Assembly: GCA_050733935.1 (NCBI GenBank)
Contig: JBOHUC010000068.1
Location: forward strand, 1 to 21,771
DNA: 21,771 bases
Direction of reading: 5' to 3'
DNA from: JBOHUC01 sp050733935
GTDB lineage: Bacteria; Eisenbacteria; RBG-16-71-46; DASYSL01
Below the pieces are notes generated by a model that was given only the letters and a program-made list of their open reading frames with translations, ran no database searches and was not told the origin of the DNA. A program made the position numbers and the translations under genes. How positions within the stretch are numbered: the stretch's first letter is position 1; each line of letters begins with the position of its first letter. Below, piece by piece: positions 6,981 through 14,496 of the stretch.

Positions 6981-7789
6981 AGCTCGGGCCGGCGGTCTCT
7001 GAAGAGGTGATTGCGCGACGTGAACCACTTGTCGCGTGCCGCCCGAAGATCGAGCGCAGCCGCGAGGGCGCGCGGGGCCCGGATTCCGGCGCGCGCGATC
7101 AGCGAGCCGTCGGGTGCCACGATCTGACTCCGCCCGGTGAACGACACGGCCCTCCCCGGACGGACGTCCTCTCCCACTCGATTCGCCGTTCCCACGAACA
7201 CGCGGTTCTCGAGCGCTCGCACCCGCATCGCCTGCTGTGCGTGCGGGAAGACGAGGTTCGACGGGTGCGCGATCACATCCGCGCCCGCGAGCGCGAGCCC
7301 GCGTGTCGCCTCCGGAAACCGCCAGTCGTAGCAGATGAGCATGCCGACCCGTGCTGCGCCGACGCGATGGACGCGCGGCGCCCGGTCCCCTGGCGCGAAC
7401 CAGAGCTTCTCCTCGAAGAAGAGGTGGATCTTCCGGTAGACGTCGCGCACGCGTCCGTCGGGCGCAAGGAGCACGGCGCTGTTGTAGACGCGGCGGCCGT
7501 CGCGCTCGGGGAAGCCTGCGACGACCCAGGCGCGGCGCGCCTTTGCCCAGACTGCGAGGAGCGAAAGACCGGGGGCGCGGGCGGGCCTTCCGCCCGGGGT
7601 CTCTGCGAGCGCAAGCGCCTCGGCGCGCGACACGAAGACGTATCCCGAGGTCATAAGCTCCGGAAACACATAGAGCTGAGACTTGGACTTCGAGCGCTCC
7701 GCGAGGCGGAGAGCGCGCTTCACGTTCCCCTCGACGTCGCCGAAGGTGGGGCGGGTCTGAACGACCGCCATGCGCAGGACGGGACTCAC
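6965..7789 (-). CDS. Carbon-nitrogen hydrolase (nitrilase superfamily), likely amidase
   Basis: A 274-residue cytoplasmic hydrolase of C-N bonds (amides, ureido compounds or omega-amides). The Glu-Lys-Cys catalytic triad is visible: Glu44 in VFPELMTSGY, Lys120 in VYRKIHLFFEE, and Cys153 in MLICYDWRFPE, together with HPSNLV and ENRVFVGTANRVG further on. Length fits single-domain members such as Nit2 or carbamoylputrescine amidase relatives, but the substrate is not evident. I prefer the GTG at 7789 because it overlaps the stop of the upstream hydrolase as GTGA, the arrangement used repeatedly in this window; an ATG six codons later (7771) is the alternative. The 3' end overlaps the convergent putative anti-sigma gene by 16 bases. 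Confidence 0.9.
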   Translation of the reverse strand: MSPVLRMAVVQTRPTFGDVEGNVKRALRLAERSKSKSQLYVFPELMTSGYVFVSRAEALALAETPGGRPARAPGLSLLAVWAKARRAWVVAGFPERDGRRVYNSAVLLAPDGRVRDVYRKIHLFFEEKLWFAPGDRAPRVHRVGAARVGMLICYDWRFPEATRGLALAGADVIAHPSNLVFPHAQQAMRVRALENRVFVGTANRVGEDVRPGRAVSFTGRSQIVAPDGSLIARAGIRAPRALAAALDLRAARDKWFTSRNHLFRDRRPELYRTS

Positions 7790-8487
7790 GCGGCCCCCCG
7801 CGCCTCGACCGCGGCGCGGAACGACCCGGCCGCAGGGCTCGCGAGAAACGTGTGGAGCGCGTTCTGGATCTCGGGCAGCCGGCCGTCGAAGAAGTGGCCC
7901 GCGCCGTCGATCAAGTAGAGTGCCTTGGGCTCGGCCCACGCGGGCCAGGCCGCTTCGAGATCCGCGAGCGGACAGAGATCGTCGGCCGTCCCCTGGACGA
8001 CGCCCTTCGGCGTGTCGGAGAGCGCAAGGTGCGAGAAGTCGCGTCGCCCGACGCCAGGCGCGACGGACCACAGGAGGCGCACCCGCGGATCACGCGGACC
8101 GGCGTTCAGGCAAACCGCTCCGCCAAACGAGAATCCGGAGAGCGCGAGCGGAACGTCGGGATAGAGCGCGGACAGAAAGTCCATCGCCGCGATCGCGTCC
8201 TCCTGCTCCCCCGCTCCGTCGTCGTGCGTGCCCGGGCTTCCTCCCACGCCACGAAAATTGAAGCGCAGGGTCGCGAAGCCCGCCTGCTGGAACGCCTCGG
8301 CCGTTCGGAAGACGACCTTGTTGTGCATGGTTCCGCCGAACAACGGGTGCGGGTGGCAGACGACGGCGACGGCGCGCGGGCGCACGCCCTCGACGAACTC
8401 GAGCACGCCTTCGAGCGGCCCGACCTTCGACGGAATCCAGACCTTGCGGACGCGCGCCTGGGGAGGCCGCGTCGTCACACGGGTCAC
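7786..8487 (-). CDS. Alpha/beta-fold hydrolase (COG2945-like)
   Basis: A 233-residue cytoplasmic alpha/beta hydrolase of unknown substrate. With the GTG at 8487 as residue 1, the fold landmarks are HPHPLFGG (45-52, oxyanion region), the nucleophile elbow GFSFGG with Ser120, an acidic DD at 169-170 in GTADDLCP, and His198 in DGAGHFF. This layout and the short length match the COG2945 group of predicted hydrolases. The frame opens further upstream to an ATG at 8523, but that would put 40 bases inside typA. The GTG at 8487 overlaps the typA stop as GTGA and is more likely. The gene sits between typA and the nitrilase with 4-base overlaps on both sides. Confidence 0.88.
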   Translation of the reverse strand: MTRVTTRPPQARVRKVWIPSKVGPLEGVLEFVEGVRPRAVAVVCHPHPLFGGTMHNKVVFRTAEAFQQAGFATLRFNFRGVGGSPGTHDDGAGEQEDAIAAMDFLSALYPDVPLALSGFSFGGAVCLNAGPRDPRVRLLWSVAPGVGRRDFSHLALSDTPKGVVQGTADDLCPLADLEAAWPAWAEPKALYLIDGAGHFFDGRLPEIQNALHTFLASPAAGSFRAAVEARGAA

Positions 8488-10355
8488 GGCCGGCCGCTCA
8501 CCTGGGCCGCGATCATCTTCCACTTGGGACGCTGGTTCGCGGCCAGGATGCGCTTCCGCATGCGGATGCTCTGGGGTGTCACCTCCGCGAGCTCGTCCTC
8601 ACGGATCCACTCGAGCGTCTGCTCGAGCGAGAGGATGCGCGGCGGCACGAGCTGAAGGCCTTCCTCCGCGTTCGAGGCGCGCATGTTCGTGAGCTTCTTC
8701 TCCTTCGCGACGTTCACGTCCATGTCGTCCGGGCGCGCATTCTCGCCCACGACCATGCCTTCGTACACCGGATCGCCGGGGTGGACGAACAGGCTCCCCC
8801 GCTCCTGCAGGTTCTCGATCGCGTAGCCGGTCGCCTTGCCCGTGCGGTCGGCGACCAGAGCACCGCTCGTCCGATGCGGGATCTCGCCGACCCAGGGGCG
8901 ATAGCCGCTGAAGATGTGGTGCAGGAGCCCGGTGCCGCGCGTGTCGGTCAGGAACTCCGTGCGGAACCCGATGAGACCGCGCGCCGGAACGTCGAACTCG
9001 AGCCGCACGCGCCCCGTGCCGTGGTTCACCATCCGCGTCATGCGGCCCTTCCGCGGGGCGAGTTTCTGCGTGACCACGCCCAGGTGCTCCTCCGGGACGT
9101 CCACGACCAGGTGCTCGTACGGCTCGTGGACCGCGCCGTCGACCGTCTTCGTGATGGTCGTGGGCTTCCCGACCGCGACCTCGAAGCCTTCGCGCCGCAT
9201 CATCTCGATCAGGATCGCAAGCTGGAGCTCGCCGCGCCCCGATACCTTGAACGCATCCGGCGTCTCGGTCGGCTCGACGCGAATCGCGACGTTCGTCAGG
9301 AGCTCCTTCTCCAGGCGCTCCTTGATCGCGCGCGAGGTGACGTAGCGCCCCTCCCGCCCGGCGAACGGCGAGGTGTTGACGCCGAACACCATCGACACCG
9401 TCGGCTCGTCGACCACGATCGGCGGAAGGGCCACCGGCTGCTCGGGATCGGCGAGCGTGTCGCCGATCGAGACGCCGTCCACGCCCGCGAGTGCGACGAT
9501 GTCGCCCGCGCCCGCGCTCTCGGCGGGAATGCGCTTCAAGCCCTCAAACGTATAGAGCTGGGTGATCTTGTGCGTCGTCCCCTCGCCCGCACCGTTCGTG
9601 GCGGGAAGCGAAACGACACGATCGCCGACCGACAGCGTCCCGTTGGCGATCCGCCCGATGAGAAGACGTCCCACGAAGTCGTCGTAGCCCAGATTGTTGA
9701 CCAGGAACTGGAGCCCGTGCCCGGGGGTGTGGCGCGGCGGCGGGATGTGCTCGAGGATCGCCTCGAACAGGGGCCGAAGCGTCTGGTCCTCGCCGTCGGG
9801 CTTGGTCCGTGCGGTGCCCGCGCGCGCGTTCGTGTAGAGGACCGGGAACTCGAGCTGGTCCTCGTGCGCGTCGAGATCGATGAAGAGGTCGTAGATCTCG
9901 TTCAGCACTTCGTCCGGGCGCGCGTCCTTCCGGTCGATCTTGTTGATCACGACGACGGGTGCCAGGCCGAGCTCGAGCGCCTTCTGGAGCACAAAGCGGG
10001 TCTGGGGCAGCGGCCCTTCGGACGCGTCCACGAGCAGGAGCACCCCGTCCACGAGCTGGAGCGTGCGCTCGACCTCGCCGCCGAAATCGGCATGGCCCGG
10101 CGTGTCCACGATGTTGATCTTGACGTCACGGAAGCGGACCGAGGTGTTCTTGGCGAGGATCGTGATCCCCTTCTCGCGCTCGAGGTCGTTCGAGTCCATG
10201 ACGCGCTCGATGACGTGCTCGTTCGCGCGGAACGTGCCGGCCTGCCAGAGGAGCGCGTCCACGAGGGTGGTCTTGCCGTGGTCCACGTGGGCGATGATCG
10301 CGACATTTCTGAGATCGGTCCGGCGTTCGTGCGTGTTCGGCGATTCAGGCGACAA
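8484..10355 (-). CDS. typA: Ribosome-associated translational GTPase TypA/BipA
   Basis: A 623-residue EF-G-like GTPase that binds the 70S ribosome and supports 50S assembly and growth under stress. It has the G-domain motifs AHVDHGKTT (G1), REKGITI (G2), DTPGHADFGGE (G3) and NKIDR (G4), then domain II, EF-G-like domains (SGRGELQLAILIEMMRREGFE), and the TypA C-terminal region (PARGLIGFRTEFLTDTRG, NLQERG, RASNAEEGLQL, IREDELAEVTPQSIRMRKR). The TTG at 10355 was chosen because GGGAG lies 6 bases upstream and it gives near-normal family length. ATGs upstream (10472, 10499) would add a Pro/Arg-rich extension and fall within or before the predicted promoter. It is the first gene of an operon with the alpha/beta hydrolase and nitrilase. 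Confidence 0.95.
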   Translation of the reverse strand: MSPESPNTHERRTDLRNVAIIAHVDHGKTTLVDALLWQAGTFRANEHVIERVMDSNDLEREKGITILAKNTSVRFRDVKINIVDTPGHADFGGEVERTLQLVDGVLLLVDASEGPLPQTRFVLQKALELGLAPVVVINKIDRKDARPDEVLNEIYDLFIDLDAHEDQLEFPVLYTNARAGTARTKPDGEDQTLRPLFEAILEHIPPPRHTPGHGLQFLVNNLGYDDFVGRLLIGRIANGTLSVGDRVVSLPATNGAGEGTTHKITQLYTFEGLKRIPAESAGAGDIVALAGVDGVSIGDTLADPEQPVALPPIVVDEPTVSMVFGVNTSPFAGREGRYVTSRAIKERLEKELLTNVAIRVEPTETPDAFKVSGRGELQLAILIEMMRREGFEVAVGKPTTITKTVDGAVHEPYEHLVVDVPEEHLGVVTQKLAPRKGRMTRMVNHGTGRVRLEFDVPARGLIGFRTEFLTDTRGTGLLHHIFSGYRPWVGEIPHRTSGALVADRTGKATGYAIENLQERGSLFVHPGDPVYEGMVVGENARPDDMDVNVAKEKKLTNMRASNAEEGLQLVPPRILSLEQTLEWIREDELAEVTPQSIRMRKRILAANQRPKWKMIAAQVSGRP

Positions 10356-10470
10356 GGGGAACTCCCGGGCCTTGGAACGACGTGGCCGCCCCGGGCCCGG
10401 GGGCAGACACGCCCGCGAACGACCCGCGATCTCTTCTCGGCTTCGGGGTGGACGTCGGGTGGGCATCCGC

Positions 10471-10499
10471 ATGATGCCGGATCGAGCCGCGTTTGGCAA
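10471..10499 (-). promoter_or_regulatory. Candidate sigma-70 promoter for the typA operon
   Basis: On the minus strand TTGCCA (10499 to 10494) and CATCAT (10476 to 10471) are separated by 17 bases, matching consensus at five and four positions. The leader to the TTG start would be about 110 bases. Its -35 box overlaps the -35 box of the plus-strand promoter below. Confidence 0.4.
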
Positions 10500-10522
10500 C
10501 CGCGCGAACCCCCTGCTACACT
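10493..10522 (+). promoter_or_regulatory. Candidate sigma-70 promoter for the DUF2231-fdhD run
   Basis: TTGGCA (10493-10498) and TACACT (10517-10522) are 18 bases apart, with five and four consensus matches. The start of transcription would lie about 40 bases before the ATG at 10571. It is divergent from the typA promoter and shares the -35 region with it. Confidence 0.5.
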
Positions 10523-10570
10523 GCGCCGGTCCCGCGTTCGACGCGGTTCCGTTTTCCTGCGGAGGGATCC

Positions 10571-11083
10571 ATGCAGAACGGGCACCCGCTCGTCGTTCAC
10601 TTCCCGATCGCGCTCCTGACGGTCGCCGTGTTCGCGGCCTTCCTCGCGGCCTTCACCGCGCGGCCGTCCGTGCAGGCTTTCGCGCGCGCGTGCCTGTACC
10701 TCGGGACGGCCGGGGCGGCAGCCGCCGTGATCTCCGGGTTCTTCGCGTCGCAAACGGTGGCCCCCGTTCTGCGCGCCGCCCACGAGCTCGAAGAGCACCG
10801 GAACTACGGCTACATGGTGCTCATCCTCGCGAGCCTCCTCTCCGCCTGGTCGGTCGTCGCGTGGCGCAGGCTCAAGCGGCCGCCGAGGCCGCACCCCTTG
10901 TTCCTGCTCGGCCACGCCGCACTTCTCTTCGCGCTCTTCATGGCGGGCCTCGAGGGGGGCGAAATGGTCTATGAGCACGGGCTTGGAACGAAGCTCACCG
11001 CCCCCGGGGGCCCGCTCCACGAGCCGCTCGGGGACGGCGACGCTCCCGGCGACTCCGTCCCGACCGCGCGCGACTTCCGCTGA
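10571..11083 (+). CDS. DUF2231 family integral membrane protein
   Basis: A 170-residue membrane protein of unknown function belonging to the DUF2231 family. The N-terminal HPLVVHFPIALL signature (from residue 5) and the GGEMVYEHGLGTKL motif near residue 130 are typical. About four hydrophobic helices are present (roughly 10-28, 40-60, 80-98, 108-124), with conserved histidines near helix ends, and a hydrophilic C-terminal tail follows. The ATG has GGAGGG 5-10 bases upstream and a plausible promoter ahead of it. It is the first gene of a plus-strand run, with fdhD starting 8 bases after its stop. The association with fdhD hints at a redox or respiratory role, but nothing in the protein proves that. 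Confidence 0.85.
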   Translation: MQNGHPLVVHFPIALLTVAVFAAFLAAFTARPSVQAFARACLYLGTAGAAAAVISGFFASQTVAPVLRAAHELEEHRNYGYMVLILASLLSAWSVVAWRRLKRPPRPHPLFLLGHAALLFALFMAGLEGGEMVYEHGLGTKLTAPGGPLHEPLGDGDAPGDSVPTARDFR

Positions 11084-11091
11084 AACCGACC

Positions 11092-11946
11092 GTGGCCTCT
11101 CCCACTCGCTCCGGCCGCGACGTCCTCGTCAATCGCATGGCCGTCCGTCCCGGCGGCATTCGCGAGTCCGAGGATCGCGTCGCGGCCGAGGAGCCGCTCG
11201 AGATCCGGATCGCGGGCCGTCCGCTCGCCGTCGTCATGCGCACGCCCGGGGACGACGAAGCGCTCGCCGTCGGCTTCCTGCTCACGGAGGGAATGATCCG
11301 CGGCCCCGAGGACGTCGAGCACGTGCGCCACTGCGACGACGTGCCGGCCGAAGCACGCGGCAACGTGATCGACGTCCAGGTCGCCGCGGGCGTCCCCGAT
11401 CCGCACGAGCGCGCGCGGCGGGGCTTCTATGCGTCGTCCTCGTGCGGCATTTGCGGCAAGGGCTCGATCGAGGAGGTGCGCCTCCTCGCCGCGCCGCTCC
11501 CGGGGGGATCGACGATCGCGCCCGACGCGCTCCCGCGTCTCGTGCCCGCGCTCCGTCAGGCGCAGGTGACGTTCGAGCGCACCGGGGGCCTCCATGCGGC
11601 GGGACTCTTTCGCTTCGACGGCACGCTCGTTGCGACCGCCGAGGACGTGGGGCGCCACAACGCGGTCGACAAGATCGTGGGCGGACGGCTCCTCCTGACC
11701 GACTGGCCGCTCCAGGAGCGGCTCCTCCTCGTCTCGGGACGGGTCGGCTTCGAGATCGTGCAGAAGGCGTGGCTTGCGGGCATCCCGGCGGTCGCGGCCG
11801 TGTCGGCCCCGACGAGCCTCGCGATCGAGCTCGCGCGCGAGGCGAACATGACGTTGCTCGCGTTCCTGCGTGGAGAGGACTACAACGTGTACACGGGCCC
11901 GGAGCGCCTGGGGCTCGGCCCGATGGGCCTCGGCGCGACGCACTGA
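11092..11946 (+). CDS. fdhD: Formate dehydrogenase accessory sulfurtransferase FdhD
   Basis: A 284-residue protein of the FdhD family. FdhD takes sulfur from a cysteine desulfurase and delivers it to the molybdenum bis-MGD cofactor, activating formate dehydrogenases and related enzymes. Visible landmarks are EEPLEIRIAGRPLAVVMRTP near residue 33, EALAVGFLLTEG (56-67), the sulfur-carrying SSCGICGK with Cys118 and Cys121, GGLHAAGLF, AEDVGRHNAVDKIVG, and the C-terminal VSAPTSLAIELA. It starts at GTG 8 bases after the DUF2231 gene; I see no strong ribosome site there, and an ATG 15 codons in is an alternative start. No formate dehydrogenase or molybdopterin biosynthesis gene is in the window. Confidence 0.95.
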   Translation: MASPTRSGRDVLVNRMAVRPGGIRESEDRVAAEEPLEIRIAGRPLAVVMRTPGDDEALAVGFLLTEGMIRGPEDVEHVRHCDDVPAEARGNVIDVQVAAGVPDPHERARRGFYASSSCGICGKGSIEEVRLLAAPLPGGSTIAPDALPRLVPALRQAQVTFERTGGLHAAGLFRFDGTLVATAEDVGRHNAVDKIVGGRLLLTDWPLQERLLLVSGRVGFEIVQKAWLAGIPAVAAVSAPTSLAIELAREANMTLLAFLRGEDYNVYTGPERLGLGPMGLGATH

Positions 11947-11974
11947 CCCCCTGCTTTCCGTTCACGGAGACCGA

Positions 11975-13150
11975 ATGAACCTGCCCGCCATCCAGGAGGG
12001 GTTGCGCGAGCGCGGCATCGACGCGTGGCTCCTCTACGACTTCCGTCACATGAATCCGATCGCAAACCGGGTCGCAGGACTCTCCGCCGACCGCCACACG
12101 ACGCGGCGCTGGTTCGGTCTCGTGCCTGCGAGCGGCGAGCCGCGCTGGCTCCACTCGGCGATCGAGGCGCACGTGTTCGCCGATCTCCCGGGCGAGAAGG
12201 TCGCGTTCGTCGGCTGGCGGGATCTCGAGACCCGGCTCGCGTGGATGCTCTCGGGCATTCGCACGGTGGCGATGGAGTACTCGGCCGGCAACGCGATCCC
12301 CTACGTGTCGCGGGTCGATGCGGGCACGATCGAGCTCGTGCGCTCGCTCGGCGTCGAGATCGTCTCCTCGGGCGATCTCGTCCAGGTGTTCGAGGCGCGC
12401 TGGGGAGAGAGCGGCCTCGCGTCGCACCGCCGCGCCGCCAGGCATCTCGCCGAGATCGCTACGCTCGGGCACGGCTGGGTGCGCGAGGCCGTGCGTGCCG
12501 GAAAGCCCCTGAGCGAGGTCGAGGTCCAGGCGCGCATGTCGGCCGAATACGAAGCGCGCGGGCTCGTCACGAACGGGCCGCCGATCGTCGCGGTCAACGA
12601 TCACGCCGGAAACCCGCACTTCGAGCCCACGCCCGCGAACGCGCGGCCGATCGTCACGGGCGACGTGCTCCTCACGGACCTGTGGGCCAAGGAGAAGGGC
12701 GAGGACGCCGTGTACGCGGACATCACGTGGATGGCGTTCGTCGGCGAGCGCGTCCCGGACGAGGTCCGCCACGTCTGGAACGTCGTTTCGGGCGCGCGCG
12801 ACGCGGGGATCCGCTACGTCATGGAGCGGGCCGAGCGCGGTGAGCCGATCAAGGGAGCGGACGTGGACGATGCGACCCGCGCGCACGTGGCCGCACACGG
12901 GCTCGCGGACTTCTTCATCCATCGCACGGGACACTCGATCGGAATCGAGACGCACGGCAACGGCGCGAACATCGACAACCTGGAGACGCGGGACGAGCGC
13001 ACGCTGATCGCGGACACCGGATTCTCGATCGAGCCGGGCGTGTACCAGCCGAAGTTCGGCGTGCGCTCGGAAATCGACATGTATCTGGGGCACGGCCGGG
13101 CCGAGGTCACGACCGAGCCCCAGCGCGCTCTGCCGGCCCTGCTCGCCTGA
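11975..13150 (+). CDS. M24 family metallopeptidase (Xaa-Pro aminopeptidase/dipeptidase-like)
   Basis: A 391-residue cytoplasmic peptidase with the pita-bread fold. The N-terminal creatinase-like domain (about 1-150) is followed by the catalytic domain with all five metal ligands in order: Asp235 in LLTDLWAKE, Asp249 in VYADITW, His320 in HRTGHSIGIETHG, Glu353 in SIEPGVYQ and Glu366 in RSEIDMYLG. These are the ligands of prolidase and aminopeptidase P, so cleavage next to proline is the likely activity, although the exact specificity (dipeptides or longer peptides) cannot be read. GGAGA upstream supports the ATG at 11975. It lies 28 bases after fdhD and 8 bases before the glycosyltransferase gene, in one apparent operon. 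Confidence 0.92.
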   Translation: MNLPAIQEGLRERGIDAWLLYDFRHMNPIANRVAGLSADRHTTRRWFGLVPASGEPRWLHSAIEAHVFADLPGEKVAFVGWRDLETRLAWMLSGIRTVAMEYSAGNAIPYVSRVDAGTIELVRSLGVEIVSSGDLVQVFEARWGESGLASHRRAARHLAEIATLGHGWVREAVRAGKPLSEVEVQARMSAEYEARGLVTNGPPIVAVNDHAGNPHFEPTPANARPIVTGDVLLTDLWAKEKGEDAVYADITWMAFVGERVPDEVRHVWNVVSGARDAGIRYVMERAERGEPIKGADVDDATRAHVAAHGLADFFIHRTGHSIGIETHGNGANIDNLETRDERTLIADTGFSIEPGVYQPKFGVRSEIDMYLGHGRAEVTTEPQRALPALLA

Positions 13151-13158
13151 GCCCGTTC

Positions 13159-14496
13159 GTGCGCCGGCTCCTCGCGTCGCCCTGGACGTGGGCGGTCGTG
13201 GCGGCCGCCGTCCGCTTCGCAGCACTCGCGCTCGGGCCCGGACTCTCGGTCGCGCCGTACTCCGACTCGGTCGACTATCACCGCCTCGCGGCGCACCTCG
13301 CGTCGGGTGCGGGCTTTGCGCTCGGTCCCGACGGGGCGCTCTTCCCGTCCACGTTCCGCCCGCCGCTCCTGCCGTTCGTGATCGCGCCGTTCTACGCGCT
13401 GTTCGGTGCGCACTATCTGGTGGCGCTCCTCGTGCAGATCGCGCTCGGGGCGCTGCTCGTCCCGGCCGTTCACGCGCTCGCGCGCGAGGTCGCGGGACCT
13501 GCGACGGGCACGGGCGCGAGCGCGCGAGCACACGTTCCTCTCGCCGCGGCGATCGCGACCGCGCTCTGGCCGCCGCTCATTTACTTCTCGATCACGCTCC
13601 TCACCGAGACGCTCACGGCCCTCCTCCAGGTGGTCGCGGTGATTCTCGCGGTGCGTCTCCTGACGCGCGGTGGGGCGGCCCTGGCGCTCGGGCTCGGGGT
13701 GGCGCTCGGGCTTGCGGCTCTTGCGCGGCCCACTGCACTTCCGCTTGCGGCCGCGCTCTTCGCGTGGCTTCTCCTTGCACCGCGACGTCCGGCGCGGGCG
13801 CGTGCGATCGCGGTCGGGCTTGCGCTCCTTGCGCTCGGGTTTGCGATCGGGCCGTGGATCGTGCGCAATCACGCGGTGACCGGGCGATGGATCGGCCTCA
13901 CGAGCGGCGGCGGAGCCGCCCTTTACGACAGCAACAACCCGATCGTCCTGACCGATCCCAGATGGAGAGGCGGGGCGCTAAGCCTAAGGCAGGTCGATCC
14001 GTATGCAGGTGAATTTCGAGGATTGGATGAAGTCGAGATCGACCGGCTCTCGGCAAAGAAGGCGCGCGAGTTCCTGGCCGCACACCGGGACCGCTGGCTC
14101 GAAATGGCGGGCTGGAAGCTCGCTCGCTTCTTCCGCCCCTTCTCGGAGACGCCGGTGACGGGCGATCCCGCAGGACGCGGCTCGACGCTCGGCCGGATCG
14201 TCCGGGCGTTCGATCCCCTGTTCTTCACGTACGGGATTCTCCTGCCGTTCTTCGCCGGGGCACTGCTGTGGGCGCTCGCCCGCCCGCGCTCGGCGCTCTT
14301 CGCGCCCGCGCTCGCGGTGCTCGTGCAGGCGGCCCTCGCGGCCGTCTACTGGGGCTCTCTCCGCATGCGGGCGCCGGTCGAGCCCTTCATCGTGGTCCTT
14401 GGAATGTTCGGTCTCGCGGCCGTCGTCACCGCTCTCGCGCGCCTCGTGCGTCCGGCGTCCGCCGGCGCACGTCCGAATCAGCGTCCCACGGGATAG
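13159..14496 (+). CDS. GT-C fold membrane glycosyltransferase (ArnT/PMT, GT39-like)
   Basis: A 445-residue polytopic membrane protein resembling the ArnT/PMT family, which transfers sugars from polyprenyl phosphates on the outer face of the inner membrane. An acidic first periplasmic loop (APYSDSVDYHRLAAHLASG, residues about 32-50) precedes FRPPLLPFVIAPFYALFG and roughly ten hydrophobic helices. A mostly soluble stretch (about 255-340) contains YDSNNPIVLTDPRW, and RNHAVTGRWIGLTSGGG just before it is typical of this superfamily. The acceptor is unknown. The GTG at 13159 is 8 bases after the M24 stop. Codons in 13962-14028 are unlike the rest of the gene (AGA, CTA, AGG, TAT, TTT, TTG). The 3' end overlaps the convergent lipoprotein gene by 19 bases. 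Confidence 0.8.
   Translation: MRRLLASPWTWAVVAAAVRFAALALGPGLSVAPYSDSVDYHRLAAHLASGAGFALGPDGALFPSTFRPPLLPFVIAPFYALFGAHYLVALLVQIALGALLVPAVHALAREVAGPATGTGASARAHVPLAAAIATALWPPLIYFSITLLTETLTALLQVVAVILAVRLLTRGGAALALGLGVALGLAALARPTALPLAAALFAWLLLAPRRPARARAIAVGLALLALGFAIGPWIVRNHAVTGRWIGLTSGGGAALYDSNNPIVLTDPRWRGGALSLRQVDPYAGEFRGLDEVEIDRLSAKKAREFLAAHRDRWLEMAGWKLARFFRPFSETPVTGDPAGRGSTLGRIVRAFDPLFFTYGILLPFFAGALLWALARPRSALFAPALAVLVQAALAAVYWGSLRMRAPVEPFIVVLGMFGLAAVVTALARLVRPASAGARPNQRPTG

Noticed and set aside
10356..10499. Upstream ATGs (10499, 10472, 10466) as the typA start
   Set aside because: They add a Pro/Arg-rich extension not expected for TypA and lie upstream of or within the predicted -10 region.
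11282..13531. 749-residue open frame on the minus strand opposite fdhD and the M24 peptidase
   Set aside because: Composition is almost only Arg, Ala, Gly, Pro and His, and both plus-strand genes have complete catalytic motifs.
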